DNA of 64,000 nucleotides from Terriglobus roseus. Lineage in GTDB: Bacteria; Acidobacteriota; Terriglobia; Terriglobales; Acidobacteriaceae. The notes under the pieces were generated by a model. It ran no database searches, was not told the origin of the DNA, and worked only from the letters and a program-made list of their open reading frames with translations. The stretch is taken from positions 4,278,001 through 4,342,000 of the forward strand of contig NZ_LT629690.1 in the NCBI RefSeq assembly GCF_900102185.1. Reading direction: 5' to 3'. A program made the translations under genes and the position numbers. Below, piece by piece: positions 8,115-16,173 of the stretch. The first letter of the stretch is position 1; every line of letters starts with the position of its first letter.

Positions 8115-10187
8115 TTACTTGGCTTCTTTGCGGTATTTGTCTGCCAGCGGTTTGTCGGCGAGGGCCTTGATGAAGAGGCCGCCGACTACGCTGCGGGCCT
8201 GGAAGCCAACCTGCTTGCCGGTGATGGTGTCGTACCAGTCCGTCATGGGGACGCGGCTGGTGGTCTCATTGGCCCATGTGTAGAGCGGGTCAACGAGTGT
8301 GTTGAAGTCTTTATCGTTGTCTGCGAGTGTGGCGGTCCACATCTCCCAATCGAGCTTGGTGTAGTCCTTGCGGCTGTCGAGCGGCAGACCGTACTTGTTC
8401 AGCTTCGTCTTGTAGAAGGCGATTTCGCTTTCACGCACGCTCTTGGGGAAGAGGTCGAAGCCAAGGAGCTTGTCCCAGATGAGGTTGTACTTCTGGCTCC
8501 AGGTGTTGGGCGAGTCATAGGCGAGTTTGTAGTGATCGCCTTCCTTGTCCATCTCCATCCACTTCTTCGCGTAGGCGTGTGCATCGTCGTTGTATTTCTT
8601 TGCTTCTGCGTCGTGATGCAGGAGCTTTGCGAGGTCGGCGTATGCGGCCATCGCGTCGATGGCTTTCAGCGCGAGATTCGCGTTATGCGTGACGTGTCCA
8701 GCGAAGTCGTCGGTGGTGAGCTGGTTCTCAGGATCGAGGCCGTGCTCGTGCAGGAAGTTGGCCCATTGCGAAAGCTGCGGCCAGAACTGCTCGGCGAGTT
8801 TCACGCCTGCGTTGTTCGGTTCGAAGCGTGCCAGCGCGTCGACGAGCAGGATCATGTTGCCCGACTCTTCGACAGGCATCTGGTTCTCTTCTGTCTTTTC
8901 ACCGCCGCCGTAGTCCTGTCCGTTGGCCAATGGGTAGCGGCCAAGGTCATGCGGAGCGAACGGGAACTTCCAGCGATTGGGCAGCGCGGAGTACTCGAGA
9001 ATCGGCAACACCTGCGCGTGCAGCAGACGCGGGTTGAAGAAGAGGAAGATGGGCGCAGAGGGGTAGAAGACGTCGACGGTTGCCGTGTCGCCGTTGCTGA
9101 AGTTTTCTTTTGCGAAGAGCAATGGTTGGCCGTCGGAGTCGGCAATGAGTTTGTGTGCGGCGATGCTCTGGCGATAGGACAGCGTGCAGAGCCATGCGTA
9201 CTTCTCGCCTGCACTCTTGGTCAGGTCATCCTTCAGCTTTGTGTCGAAGGCGTTGCCCTTTGCGTCGAGCTTGGTCTGTTCTGCGAGCGCCTCTTCCAGC
9301 ATTTGCGAGACGGGCTTGCCTTCACGCTGCCACCACGGGCGCAGGCGCTTGTTCAGCACTTCCATGCTGTAGCCATCGGTGTAGCTGACCAGTGCGGTTT
9401 TGGATACAGCCTGTGCGCTGACGGAGCCGAATGGGATCGCGACGGCCATTTCTGTCTGGCCCTTGGTGAAGGGTGCGGGGCCGTCGATGTCGTCGTTGGC
9501 GGGCAGAATGCCGTCGGTGGCGAAGGCGCGTGCCGTGCCGCTGGCGAGTGCGGTCTTTGGCTGTTCCTCATTCGGCACGGCGATGTGGAAATAGCCCCAG
9601 TCAATCTTGAGGTCGTCGCCGCTGCGGTTCAGCACCTGCTGCGACTGCGTGCCAACGGAGAGCACGGTGAGGTTTGCGGTCTGCTGGCGCGAGTAGGTGA
9701 CGGGCTGGCCGCTGTAGCTGGTGGCCATCTCGGCGTTCGCGTTGAGGAAGACGCTGACCTGGTGGGATGCGCCGTCGGTGCTCTTGGCAGTCCACGTCAG
9801 GTAGGTGACGGGGCGCGAGAGCGTGTCGAGGTCGTCGAGGAACGCCGGTGTGAAGAAGGTCAGGTCGATCGACACGCCTGCGCCAGCAAACTGATAGCGC
9901 GTGTGGGTGAAGGTGAGCTGGCTGCCGGTCTGTTGCAATGCAGGGATATCGCGGCTGTTGCCCATGATGCGATAGGCCTTGCCGTCGATGCGGACCAGGC
10001 TGTTCAGCGGTTGCGGATGACCTGTCCAGTGCTTCGTCGGCTCCGCGGTGAGCGTGTCGGCCGTGGACCACACGGAGAAGTACGGGTCATGCGCGATGAG
10101 CGGCGTGGCGGGCGGACGCTCCGTGGTTTGGGCGTTGAGCGTGGCAGCGGCGACGAGAAGCAATGGTGCAACGTAGCGAGAGAGCAT
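8115..10187 (-). CDS. exported DUF4965 / glutaminase A-like protein
   Basis: 690 residues. A Sec signal peptide (LLLVAAATLNAQ) is followed by TPLIAHDPYFSVWS and LNSLVRIDGKAYRIMG, the opening of DUF4965/DUF5127/DUF1793 proteins related to fungal glutaminase GtaA. The C-terminal half has alpha/alpha-barrel features: LSYRQSIAAHKLI, YPLANGQDYGGGEK, MPVEESGNM and a DTITGKQVGFQARSVVGG ending. The family is usually annotated as glutaminase, but many bacterial members are uncharacterised and some sit with glycan-degrading genes, so substrate specificity is an inference. Monocistronic, with a terminator downstream. The ribosome site is weak (GGAG about 15 nt upstream). Confidence 0.85.
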   Translation of the reverse strand: MLSRYVAPLLLVAAATLNAQTTERPPATPLIAHDPYFSVWSTADTLTAEPTKHWTGHPQPLNSLVRIDGKAYRIMGNSRDIPALQQTGSQLTFTHTRYQFAGAGVSIDLTFFTPAFLDDLDTLSRPVTYLTWTAKSTDGASHQVSVFLNANAEMATSYSGQPVTYSRQQTANLTVLSVGTQSQQVLNRSGDDLKIDWGYFHIAVPNEEQPKTALASGTARAFATDGILPANDDIDGPAPFTKGQTEMAVAIPFGSVSAQAVSKTALVSYTDGYSMEVLNKRLRPWWQREGKPVSQMLEEALAEQTKLDAKGNAFDTKLKDDLTKSAGEKYAWLCTLSYRQSIAAHKLIADSDGQPLLFAKENFSNGDTATVDVFYPSAPIFLFFNPRLLHAQVLPILEYSALPNRWKFPFAPHDLGRYPLANGQDYGGGEKTEENQMPVEESGNMILLVDALARFEPNNAGVKLAEQFWPQLSQWANFLHEHGLDPENQLTTDDFAGHVTHNANLALKAIDAMAAYADLAKLLHHDAEAKKYNDDAHAYAKKWMEMDKEGDHYKLAYDSPNTWSQKYNLIWDKLLGFDLFPKSVRESEIAFYKTKLNKYGLPLDSRKDYTKLDWEMWTATLADNDKDFNTLVDPLYTWANETTSRVPMTDWYDTITGKQVGFQARSVVGGLFIKALADKPLADKYRKEAK

Positions 10188-10519
10188 TTGGGGACGTGTT
10201 TTCTCCGGAAAGTTGAGCGAGGAAAGGATATCGCGAGCGTCGTCATCGTGCCGTTGTGCACGTGATCCTTCGCGAGTCTGAGTGTTCGTGCTGCGTTGTA
10301 GTGGCTTGAAAAGAAAGCAGGATTCTGCTGTTGCCCAGGATGACGACCTTTGGTCGCATGCGCTTCACAGTCGCGAAGCTGATATCGCCGATGTCATACA
10401 ACGTGTCATAACAACGCAGCGCTGAAGTTTGACGTTGCGGTGATGCGCAGTGTGAGACATACTGAGTCACCGCTATTTTTCATCAACTGTTTTTGAACCG
10501 TTCCCCTGAGGGTTGGTGT
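10188..10519. promoter_or_regulatory. divergent intergenic region between DUF4965 and DUF305 genes
   Basis: 332 nt without a supportable gene. It holds a possible promoter for the + strand operon, TTGCGG (10435-10440), 17 nt, CATACT (10458-10463), and a tandem repeat TGTCATACAACG / TGTCATAACAACG at 10392-10416 just upstream. The short minus-strand frames here show no coding character. Confidence 0.4.
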
Positions 10520-11278
10520 ATGGCCGTTCTTTCACGCGTTGTTGGCGTTCTGCTTTGCGGATGCGCTTCACTGGCGTTCGCGCAGGCGCCGAACATTGTG
10601 CAGCCGGGTGCTCCCGGAAAACCCACGCAGGAACTGTCTGCGGTAACAGCAGCTCCTCCAGCCAAGGAGCCAAGCGAAGCTGATGTGAAGTTCATGCAAG
10701 ACATGATCATGCACCACAGCCAGGCCATTGAGATGACAGAGCTTGCGAAGACGCGAGCGACGAACCCCGATGTGCAGGCACTGGCATCGAAGATCGATCT
10801 GAGTCAGGGCGATGAGATTCGCTGGATGAAGCAGTGGCTGGCGGAGCGTGGCTATCCCGAGGCTGCTGCAGGCGGTATGGATCACATGGCAGGCATGGAC
10901 CATTCGCAGATGGCGGGGATGGACCACGGCGACATGGCGGGGATGGACCACTCTCAGATGCAGGGCATGGATCACTCCGCTATGAATCACGATGGCGCGA
11001 AGAAGACCGATCCGATGGACGTGGCGCCGATGGTTGGCATGCTAACGCCGCGGCAGATGCAGGCGTTGCGCGCAGCGCATGGCGCAGAGTTTGACCGGTT
11101 GTTTCTAACCGGCATGATGCAACACCACGGCGGCGCATTGCTGATGGTGAAGGAGTTGTTTCAACAGCCGGGGGCAGGACAGGACCCACAGCTATTTGAC
11201 TTTGCAAACGACGTGGACAACACGCAGCTTGCAGAGATCGACATTATGAAGGGCATTCTTCGAAAGGTGAATCCATGA
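10520..11278 (+). CDS. DUF305 protein, exported, Met/His-rich
   Basis: 252 residues from ATG at 10520, preceded by GAGGG 8 nt upstream; an upstream TTG at 10493 has no ribosome site. A Sec signal peptide ([14 protein letters not shown]) leads into two DUF305 ferritin-like halves. The first has [15 protein letters not shown] (about residues 52-66), the second [15 protein letters not shown]. Between them lies a repeat of MDH-x-x-M units (residues 120-157), typical of periplasmic copper or silver binding. Related DUF305 proteins accompany metal-resistance genes. The stop overlaps the next ATG, so it is translated together with the LVIVD protein. Metal binding is inferred from composition. Confidence 0.88.
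   Translation: MAVLSRVVGVLLCGCASLAFAQAPNIVQPGAPGKPTQELSAVTAAPPAKEPSEADVKFMQDMIMHHSQAIEMTELAKTRATNPDVQALASKIDLSQGDEIRWMKQWLAERGYPEAAAGGMDHMAGMDHSQMAGMDHGDMAGMDHSQMQGMDHSAMNHDGAKKTDPMDVAPMVGMLTPRQMQALRAAHGAEFDRLFLTGMMQHHGGALLMVKELFQQPGAGQDPQLFDFANDVDNTQLAEIDIMKGILRKVNP
10877..10990 (+). repeat. coding repeat of MDHxxM units in the DUF305 gene
   Basis: Five imperfect 21-24-nt units encode GMDHSQM / GMDHGDM-type heptads, ending MDHSAMNHD. Met and His alternate as in periplasmic copper-binding segments. It links the two DUF305 halves. Confidence 0.8.
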
Positions 11279-13299
11279 AACAGTTCTCCTCGCTCAAAGC
11301 CGCGTTTGCAGTCGCCGCGGTCTTCGCCTGTTCGCTGCCGGTGCTTACCGCGCAGATGGACCATGAAAAACCGATGGCGACTCCTCCCACTCCGACCGTT
11401 TATGTAAACCCGCGCGCTCCAGAGAGCGATCCGCGCGTAGGCCTGAAGGCTGGTCTGTATGACTCGGGCGTTGCCGCCAAGGGCATCGAACTGGTGCAGA
11501 CGATTGCCAAGCCGAGCGGCTTTGCTCCGGACGTCGACAAGATTCCTGCATGGGAGAATGCTGCTCCTCCCGCACCGGGCGCGCCGCGTGGCGCTGCGAT
11601 TCCGGCTCCGTACGGCACCACGAACTCCGATCTTGCGTTCAAAGGCAAGTACGTGTTCGTAGGCAACTACTACGGTGTGAACACCTATGACATCACCGAT
11701 CCTGCACACACGAAGCTGGTGACCAGCATGGTGTGCCCCGGCGGTCAGGGTGACGTTTCTGTCTACGGCAACCTGCTGTTCATGAGCGTGGAAGCTGCAA
11801 ACGGCCGTGTTGACTGCGGCGTGCAGGGCTTTGCTTCGCTGGAAGAGGCGCAGAAGGCTCAGGCCGCTCAGCGCGAGCAGATGGCAAACATGTCGGCAGA
11901 AGAGCGGCAGAAGGCAATGGCCGGCATGATGGCCAACCGTAAGCCGGAGCCTGCTGAAAAGGACCGCGTACGTGGCGTGCGTATCTTCGACATCAGCGAC
12001 GTAACCAAGCCGAAGCAGATCACCGACGTGCAGACCTGCCGTGGATCGCACACGCATACCGTGGTTATCGATCCGAAGGATAAGGACAACGTGTACATCT
12101 ACGTGTCCGGTTCCGCGGGTGTGCGCGATGCGAAGGAACTAACTGGCTGCTCGGGCGCTTCTCCTGACGAAGATCCGAACACCGCTCTGTTCACCATCGT
12201 TGTGATCCAGGTGCCGTTGGCGCATCCGGAGCTGGCAAAGGTTGTGAACTCGCCGCGCATCTTCAGCGATCCGGCCACTGGCAATGCAAACGGCCTGTGG
12301 AAGGGCGGTAACCACGGTGAAGGCACGCAGACCACCAGCGCAACGCGTGGCTGCCATGACATCACGGTGTATTCGGCAGTCGGTCTGGCTGCGGGCGCAT
12401 GCTCGGGCAACGGCATCCTGCTGGATATTTCAGATGTGGTTCATCCCAAGCGTCTGGATGCAGTGAGCGATCCGAACTATGCGTTCTGGCACTCGGCAAA
12501 CTTCACCAACGATGGCAAGGCAATTCTCTTCTCTGACGAGTGGGGCGGTGGTGGTCAGCCGCGTTGCCGTGCAACCGATCCCATGCAGTGGGGCGCAGAC
12601 GCCATCTTCTCCATTGGTCCCGACAAGAAGATGACGCTGAAGAGCTACTACAAGATGCCAGCGGCGCAGACCGACAAGGAAAACTGCGTGGCGCACAACG
12701 GTTCTGAGATTCCGGTTCCGGGACGCGCACTGCACGTGCAGAGCTGGTATCAGGGCGGTATCTCGCTGGTGGACTGGACCGATCCGGCACACCCGTTTGA
12801 AGTTGCTTACTTTGACCGCGGACCCATCAGCGGCAATAAGTTCGCCATGGGCGGACAGTGGTCAACCTACTGGTACAACGGCATGATCTACGGTTCAGAG
12901 ATTGCCCGCGGACTGGATGTGTTGAAGCTGACACCGACGGAGTTCATGACGGAAGACGAGATTGCCGCAGCGAACCAGATTTCCTTCAAGGAACTGAACG
13001 TTCAGGATCAGCCGAAGGTTGTTTGGCCTGCAACGTACATCACTGCGAAGGCTTATCTGGATCAGCTTGGCCGTGGTGATTCGCTGTCGAAGGACAAGGT
13101 CGCTTCCATCAAGGCGCTGGTCAACCAGGCTGGAACGGACAAGAAGGCTGCCGCGAAGCTGAAGGGCATGGCTGGCGAGCTGGATAAGGCTGCCGCCACT
13201 GCCAAGACTCCTGCGGATGCAAAGCGCCTGCAGGGATTGGCAGAGATCTTCCGCAAGAATGCGGACGGCGCTCCCCTCGTGTTGGCTTCGCTTAACTAA
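11275..13299 (+). CDS. exported LVIVD-repeat beta-propeller protein
   Basis: 674 residues. The ATG overlaps the preceding TGA (ATGA) and has AAAGGTGA just upstream. The signal peptide ends at LTAQ and is followed by MDHEKPM, echoing the Met/His motif of the upstream protein. Several LVIVD-type blades are visible: [63 protein letters not shown] helical, Lys/Ala-rich tail spans about residues 590-674. LVIVD proteins are periplasmic or surface propellers of unknown activity. Tight coupling suggests it works with the DUF305 protein, perhaps in metal or redox handling; this is inference. Confidence 0.88.
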   Translation: MKQFSSLKAAFAVAAVFACSLPVLTAQMDHEKPMATPPTPTVYVNPRAPESDPRVGLKAGLYDSGVAAKGIELVQTIAKPSGFAPDVDKIPAWENAAPPAPGAPRGAAIPAPYGTTNSDLAFKGKYVFVGNYYGVNTYDITDPAHTKLVTSMVCPGGQGDVSVYGNLLFMSVEAANGRVDCGVQGFASLEEAQKAQAAQREQMANMSAEERQKAMAGMMANRKPEPAEKDRVRGVRIFDISDVTKPKQITDVQTCRGSHTHTVVIDPKDKDNVYIYVSGSAGVRDAKELTGCSGASPDEDPNTALFTIVVIQVPLAHPELAKVVNSPRIFSDPATGNANGLWKGGNHGEGTQTTSATRGCHDITVYSAVGLAAGACSGNGILLDISDVVHPKRLDAVSDPNYAFWHSANFTNDGKAILFSDEWGGGGQPRCRATDPMQWGADAIFSIGPDKKMTLKSYYKMPAAQTDKENCVAHNGSEIPVPGRALHVQSWYQGGISLVDWTDPAHPFEVAYFDRGPISGNKFAMGGQWSTYWYNGMIYGSEIARGLDVLKLTPTEFMTEDEIAAANQISFKELNVQDQPKVVWPATYITAKAYLDQLGRGDSLSKDKVASIKALVNQAGTDKKAAAKLKGMAGELDKAAATAKTPADAKRLQGLAEIFRKNADGAPLVLASLN

Positions 13300-13317
13300 C
13301 TTCAACGCATAACAACA

Positions 13318-13355
13318 AGAGCCGCGGCCTTTACGGTCGCGGCTCTTTATTTGTC
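13318..13355 (+). terminator. terminator after the DUF305-LVIVD operon
   Basis: AGAGCCGCGGCC (13318-13329) pairs with GGTCGCGGCTCT (13335-13346) with one mismatch, followed by TTATTTG. It lies between convergent genes and may serve both. Confidence 0.85.
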
Positions 13356-13377
13356 GCTTGCTGTTGCAGCTGAATTT

Positions 13378-13695
13378 CTAGTGGCTGTGCGCTGCTGCCG
13401 TTGTTGTTCCCACTTCCACTTCCGCCGCGAAGAACTTACCGTCTACCTTCTTTGCGTGGATGGCCACGCGGTCACCGGTGTGGACGTCTTTTGCGGTGAT
13501 CATGTCTTTGCCGCGCATCCACATGGTTTTGGCGTCGGTTACGACGGGAGTGACCTTGCCGTCCTTCGGGTTCTTTACGTCGATGGAAGTCGCCGTGATG
13601 GCGGTAACCGTGCCCATGATGTGTTCCATGCCGTTGTGGGCGAAGGCAGATACGCTGAGGACGAGAGCGAGAGGTGCAGCAAGCAAGCGCTTCAC
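13378..13695 (-). CDS. small exported DUF5666-like protein
   Basis: 105 residues starting at GTG 13695, which has GGAAAGGAAA about 10 nt upstream and begins a clear signal peptide (LLAAPLALVLSVSAFAHNG). An in-frame ATG at 13749 would add a non-signal extension overlapping the cytochrome c gene. The mature part is a small beta-barrel-like domain (MGTVTAITATSIDVKN, VHTGDRVAIHAKKVDGKFFA) resembling DUF5666 / OB-like periplasmic proteins, ending in HSH. It lies 34 nt after the cytochrome c gene and is probably co-transcribed. Function unknown; the His tail and neighbours hint at metal or redox chemistry. Confidence 0.72.
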   Translation of the reverse strand: MKRLLAAPLALVLSVSAFAHNGMEHIMGTVTAITATSIDVKNPKDGKVTPVVTDAKTMWMRGKDMITAKDVHTGDRVAIHAKKVDGKFFAAEVEVGTTTAAAHSH

Positions 13696-13729
13696 GAGTG
13701 GTTCGTTTCCTTTCCTAACTACTTCCAAG

Positions 13730-14320
13730 TTACTTCGCGGCGGGGGCACCGTTCAGAAATTCCTGTTCCTGTTTTTCTTCTTGTAATTCATCCGGGCCCT
13801 TGGGATTCATGCCATTCATCTCTTCGACTTCAGTTGGCGTGATCTTCGGCAGATGTCGAATGAAACGGACCAGCTTCCAGGAGTCTGCGCCTTCGTCGCC
13901 GGGTGAGCCGAAGGCGGGCATTCCGGTGAGCCGCACGCCGTTCTGGATGATGAAGAAGAGTTCTCCATCGCTCAGGTTCTGCGTAGCAGCAAGTCGAAGA
14001 TCGGGCGGTTTGGGGTACAGACCTTTGCCGTACATAGTGTCGCCGGAGCCGTCGTTGGCGTGGCAGGAGGCGCAGTGGTCCGCGTAGTGCGCCATGGCAT
14101 CGTGCTGCACTAGCGGTGAATCTGCAATGGGGTTCTGCAGTGACTTTGCAGAGCCGGGTATGGCAAGGCTGCGGGTGTATCGTGCCAGCGCTGTTTCAAG
14201 CGCGGAGGGCGTTGTCCGCGCACTGAATCCCCCCGCATGTCGCGCCCATGCCACGACTGCCAGGGCGGCGAGGGCCACCAACAGCAGAAGGCACGCGAGC
14301 ATTCGCAGCAAGGTCTTCAT
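13730..14320 (-). CDS. membrane-anchored or exported cytochrome c
   Basis: 196 residues. ATG at 14320 is chosen because GAGG lies about 12 nt upstream and MKTLLRMLACLLLLVALAAL is a signal/anchor segment; the frame extends 87 nt further upstream without a better start. One haem site, CASCH, lies in the HYADHCASCHANDG context, with GMPAFG downstream supplying the axial Met. This is the pattern of class I monohaem cytochromes found with quinol or alcohol dehydrogenases. The C-terminal tail is acidic (EEKQEQEF). The operon with the DUF5666-like protein converges on the DUF305-LVIVD operon. Confidence 0.88.
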   Translation of the reverse strand: MKTLLRMLACLLLLVALAALAVVAWARHAGGFSARTTPSALETALARYTRSLAIPGSAKSLQNPIADSPLVQHDAMAHYADHCASCHANDGSGDTMYGKGLYPKPPDLRLAATQNLSDGELFFIIQNGVRLTGMPAFGSPGDEGADSWKLVRFIRHLPKITPTEVEEMNGMNPKGPDELQEEKQEQEFLNGAPAAK

Positions 14321-14563
14321 AGCGATGTTTCCCTCATCGGCCACGGATGAAATCAGAGTGAGTGTGCCTACAGCATACGGCGTGGAAGGCGATATGTTCG
14401 CATGCAAACGTGCGTCATTGCCCGGTGTAAGCGTCCGTCATCAACCTGCAAGGCCCCTGTAATATCACCGGCGAAATTAGCGGTCATATCAGACGTGCAA
14501 CCATCTGGAAGGTGAGCGAAATGGCGTTTGCATGTCCTTTATTTTCAAGCGTAAAGTCTTCCG

Positions 14564-14764
14564 ATGTTGTTTTCTTGCAAGTGTCCGGGACGTGTTCTAC
14601 GCAGGTGGCCAAAGCGGACGTGGCTAGAGCGCCACGTCTTGTGGAGATTTGGGTTGTATCCATGGGAGTGCGTGCAGTGTCGCCGCACCTTCTACAGAAC
14701 GGACGGTAGGTCTGAAGACAGAAAGAAGCGGACTTCAGGCGAACACTCGCAATCAGTCGGGTGA
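14564..14764 (+). CDS. small zinc-ribbon-like protein
   Basis: 66 residues. Two Cys pairs (SCKCPGR near the start and ECVQCRR at about residues 37-43) flank a basic stretch RRWPKRTW and YPW. This matches small acidobacterial zinc-ribbon proteins of the pattern CPxC...YxCxxCxxRF. No good ribosome site precedes ATG 14564. Another frame starting at ATG 14521 has AAGGTGAG but encodes nothing recognisable. The 3' end overlaps the TIGR03435 gene by 12 nt, tail to tail. The first Cys pair is CxC rather than CxxC, so zinc binding is not certain. Confidence 0.5.
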   Translation: MLFSCKCPGRVLRRWPKRTWLERHVLWRFGLYPWECVQCRRTFYRTDGRSEDRKKRTSGEHSQSVG

Positions 14765-15568
14765 AGGTTTGCTGATGCTATCCACCTGGATGGCGGGAAC
14801 GGCAGTCTTTGCCGAGACCAATTGCAGGCCAAGTTGCTGTTTCAGGGCTTCAAATAAACCGGGCAGATCGCTGTTCTCAGCGGTGGGAGCAGTTAGTTCG
14901 GGTGTCCAGTTCAACTTCCAGCTGTATTCCCCAGTCAACCCGGTGTGATCCACGATGGGATGGCGTTGCACCTCCGGCATGAAGCCCATGCGCATCACCA
15001 GCAGCGTCATCGATGCACCGTTGGCCGTGATGTGGCCGTCGGGACCGTCCAGCCCGTGGAACCCCTGGATGACGGCATCGGCAGGTTGGGCTTTTAGGCC
15101 AGATTTGGCGACGGTCAACTCATAGGCAGACAGAACGCGGGTGGTCTTTGACTCGCGCAGGCCGAAGCGGTCGTGCAGCAGTTCCAGAATCAGTGAGTCC
15201 ATCAGGGCCATGCGCTGATTCAGTGGACCCGTCTCCAGGTCATGGGAGATGTCTACTTCTTCCGTTGCCTTAATGTCCCAGCGGTCCTTCTTTGCCCAGT
15301 CCGGCAGGTTCACAATCTGGTCGTTGGTGGTCAGGCGGTAGCAATGCCGGATCATGTCTGCCACGGTGATGCGCGTCATTTCCGCATGGCCGCCGTCAAA
15401 ATTGAGCTCGTACGCGGGAGTTTCGCCCACATACGGCTTGACCGAGGTGACAGCGAAGCTGGGGTGGTCAGATTTTTGTGCCGAAATGCCAACCGGTGCT
15501 GCGGAGAGCAACAGAAGCGCCAGCAAGCTTTTACAGGTTGCAGAAGTCAGGCCAAGGGGCGAAGGCAT
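14753..15568 (-). CDS. TIGR03435-family exported protein
   Basis: 271 residues. A signal peptide (LLALLLLSAAPVGISAQ) is followed by FAVTSVKPY and then DMIRHCY, LPDWAKKDRWDIKA, LLHDRFGL, YELTVAKSGLK and HPIVDHTGLTGEYSWKLNW. These are the ordered signatures of the TIGR03435 'soil-associated' family, found in large numbers in Acidobacteria; some members occur next to M56/BlaR1-like peptidases. The molecular role is unknown. A small inverted repeat lies next to its start codon (15569-15588). Not in an obvious operon. Confidence 0.9.
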   Translation of the reverse strand: MPSPLGLTSATCKSLLALLLLSAAPVGISAQKSDHPSFAVTSVKPYVGETPAYELNFDGGHAEMTRITVADMIRHCYRLTTNDQIVNLPDWAKKDRWDIKATEEVDISHDLETGPLNQRMALMDSLILELLHDRFGLRESKTTRVLSAYELTVAKSGLKAQPADAVIQGFHGLDGPDGHITANGASMTLLVMRMGFMPEVQRHPIVDHTGLTGEYSWKLNWTPELTAPTAENSDLPGLFEALKQQLGLQLVSAKTAVPAIQVDSISKPSPD

Positions 15569-15588
15569 ACCCCAAGATACGTTGGGGG
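15569..15588 (-). promoter_or_regulatory. inverted repeat abutting the TIGR03435 start codon
   Basis: ACCCCAA (15569-15575) and its near-complement TTGGGGG (15582-15588) flank GATACG. In the transcript this hairpin ends directly at the ATG (15568) and includes the only purine-rich ribosome-site candidate (GGGG). Confidence 0.35.
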
Positions 15589-15611
15589 TGACCAGTATCT
15601 ATGCGGAAATC

Positions 15612-15640
15612 TTGACACTGTGGCGGTATTCCTTGAGCAT
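15612..15640 (+). promoter_or_regulatory. candidate promoter for yajC-secD-secF
   Basis: TTGACA at 15612-15617 is followed after 17 nt by GAGCAT (15635-15640). The -35 is a consensus match, the -10 is poor. It lies about 150 nt before yajC. Confidence 0.35.
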
Positions 15641-15788
15641 ATTGGACTAGCACCCCTCTGTCTTTTGCCGGCTGGTGTTTCCGTCGTCCCGGTGGGAGCG
15701 GGTACTTCTGCCGTGCAAATCCACTGACATCTGGTGCATGAATTTCGCCCGCGAACCGGTTGCGGGCGTGGAATCAAGGATGTTCCCT

Positions 15789-16112
15789 GTGCACGCTTTG
15801 TTCGCGCTCTACTTCTTGCAATCCAGCGGCGGTTCCGCATTTGGCGGATTCAGCCTGCTGCTGCCTGTTCTTCTCATCGGCATGGTGCTGCTCACGGCTA
15901 TCCCCAACCAGCGTAAGCAGAAGAAGTGGAACGAGCAGCTTTCGCAGCTGAAGTCCGGCGACCGCGTTGCTACGACGGGCGGCATCCGCGGCACCATCGT
16001 CAGCCTGAAGGATGATGTAGTGGTCCTGCGCACGCAGCCGGACGGTATCAAGCTTGAGTTTCTGAAGACCGCCATCGCATCCGTGACCACGGAGGAAGAG
16101 GCGGGACAGTAA
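15789..16112 (+). CDS. yajC: preprotein translocase subunit YajC
   Basis: 107 residues from GTG 15789, chosen because AAGGA lies 8 nt upstream and the product starts HALFALYFLQSSGG as in relatives; ATG 15780 and 15738 are alternatives. A single membrane helix (FSLLLPVLLIGMVLLTAI) is followed by PNQRKQKKWNEQL and the cytoplasmic domain with LKSGDRVATTGGIRGTIVSL, the YajC core. YajC joins SecDF and SecYEG to aid protein export. secD and secF follow directly, a conserved order. Confidence 0.93.
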   Translation: MHALFALYFLQSSGGSAFGGFSLLLPVLLIGMVLLTAIPNQRKQKKWNEQLSQLKSGDRVATTGGIRGTIVSLKDDVVVLRTQPDGIKLEFLKTAIASVTTEEEAGQ

Positions 16113-16173
16113 GTTCCGGGTGAGAAAGATCAGCGCCTTCCGGCGCGGTCCTCACAGCCTTAGATAGATATCC

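Noticed and set aside
7983-10265. 760-residue frame on the + strand antisense to the DUF4965 gene
   Set aside because: It mirrors the high-GC coding frame opposite, is dense in Val, Cys and Gly, and shows no recognisable domain or ribosome site.
10877-10990. Tandem repeat as a possible minisatellite or mobile remnant
   Set aside because: It is in frame and encodes conserved MDHxxM units between two DUF305 halves, a known composition for metal-binding linkers.
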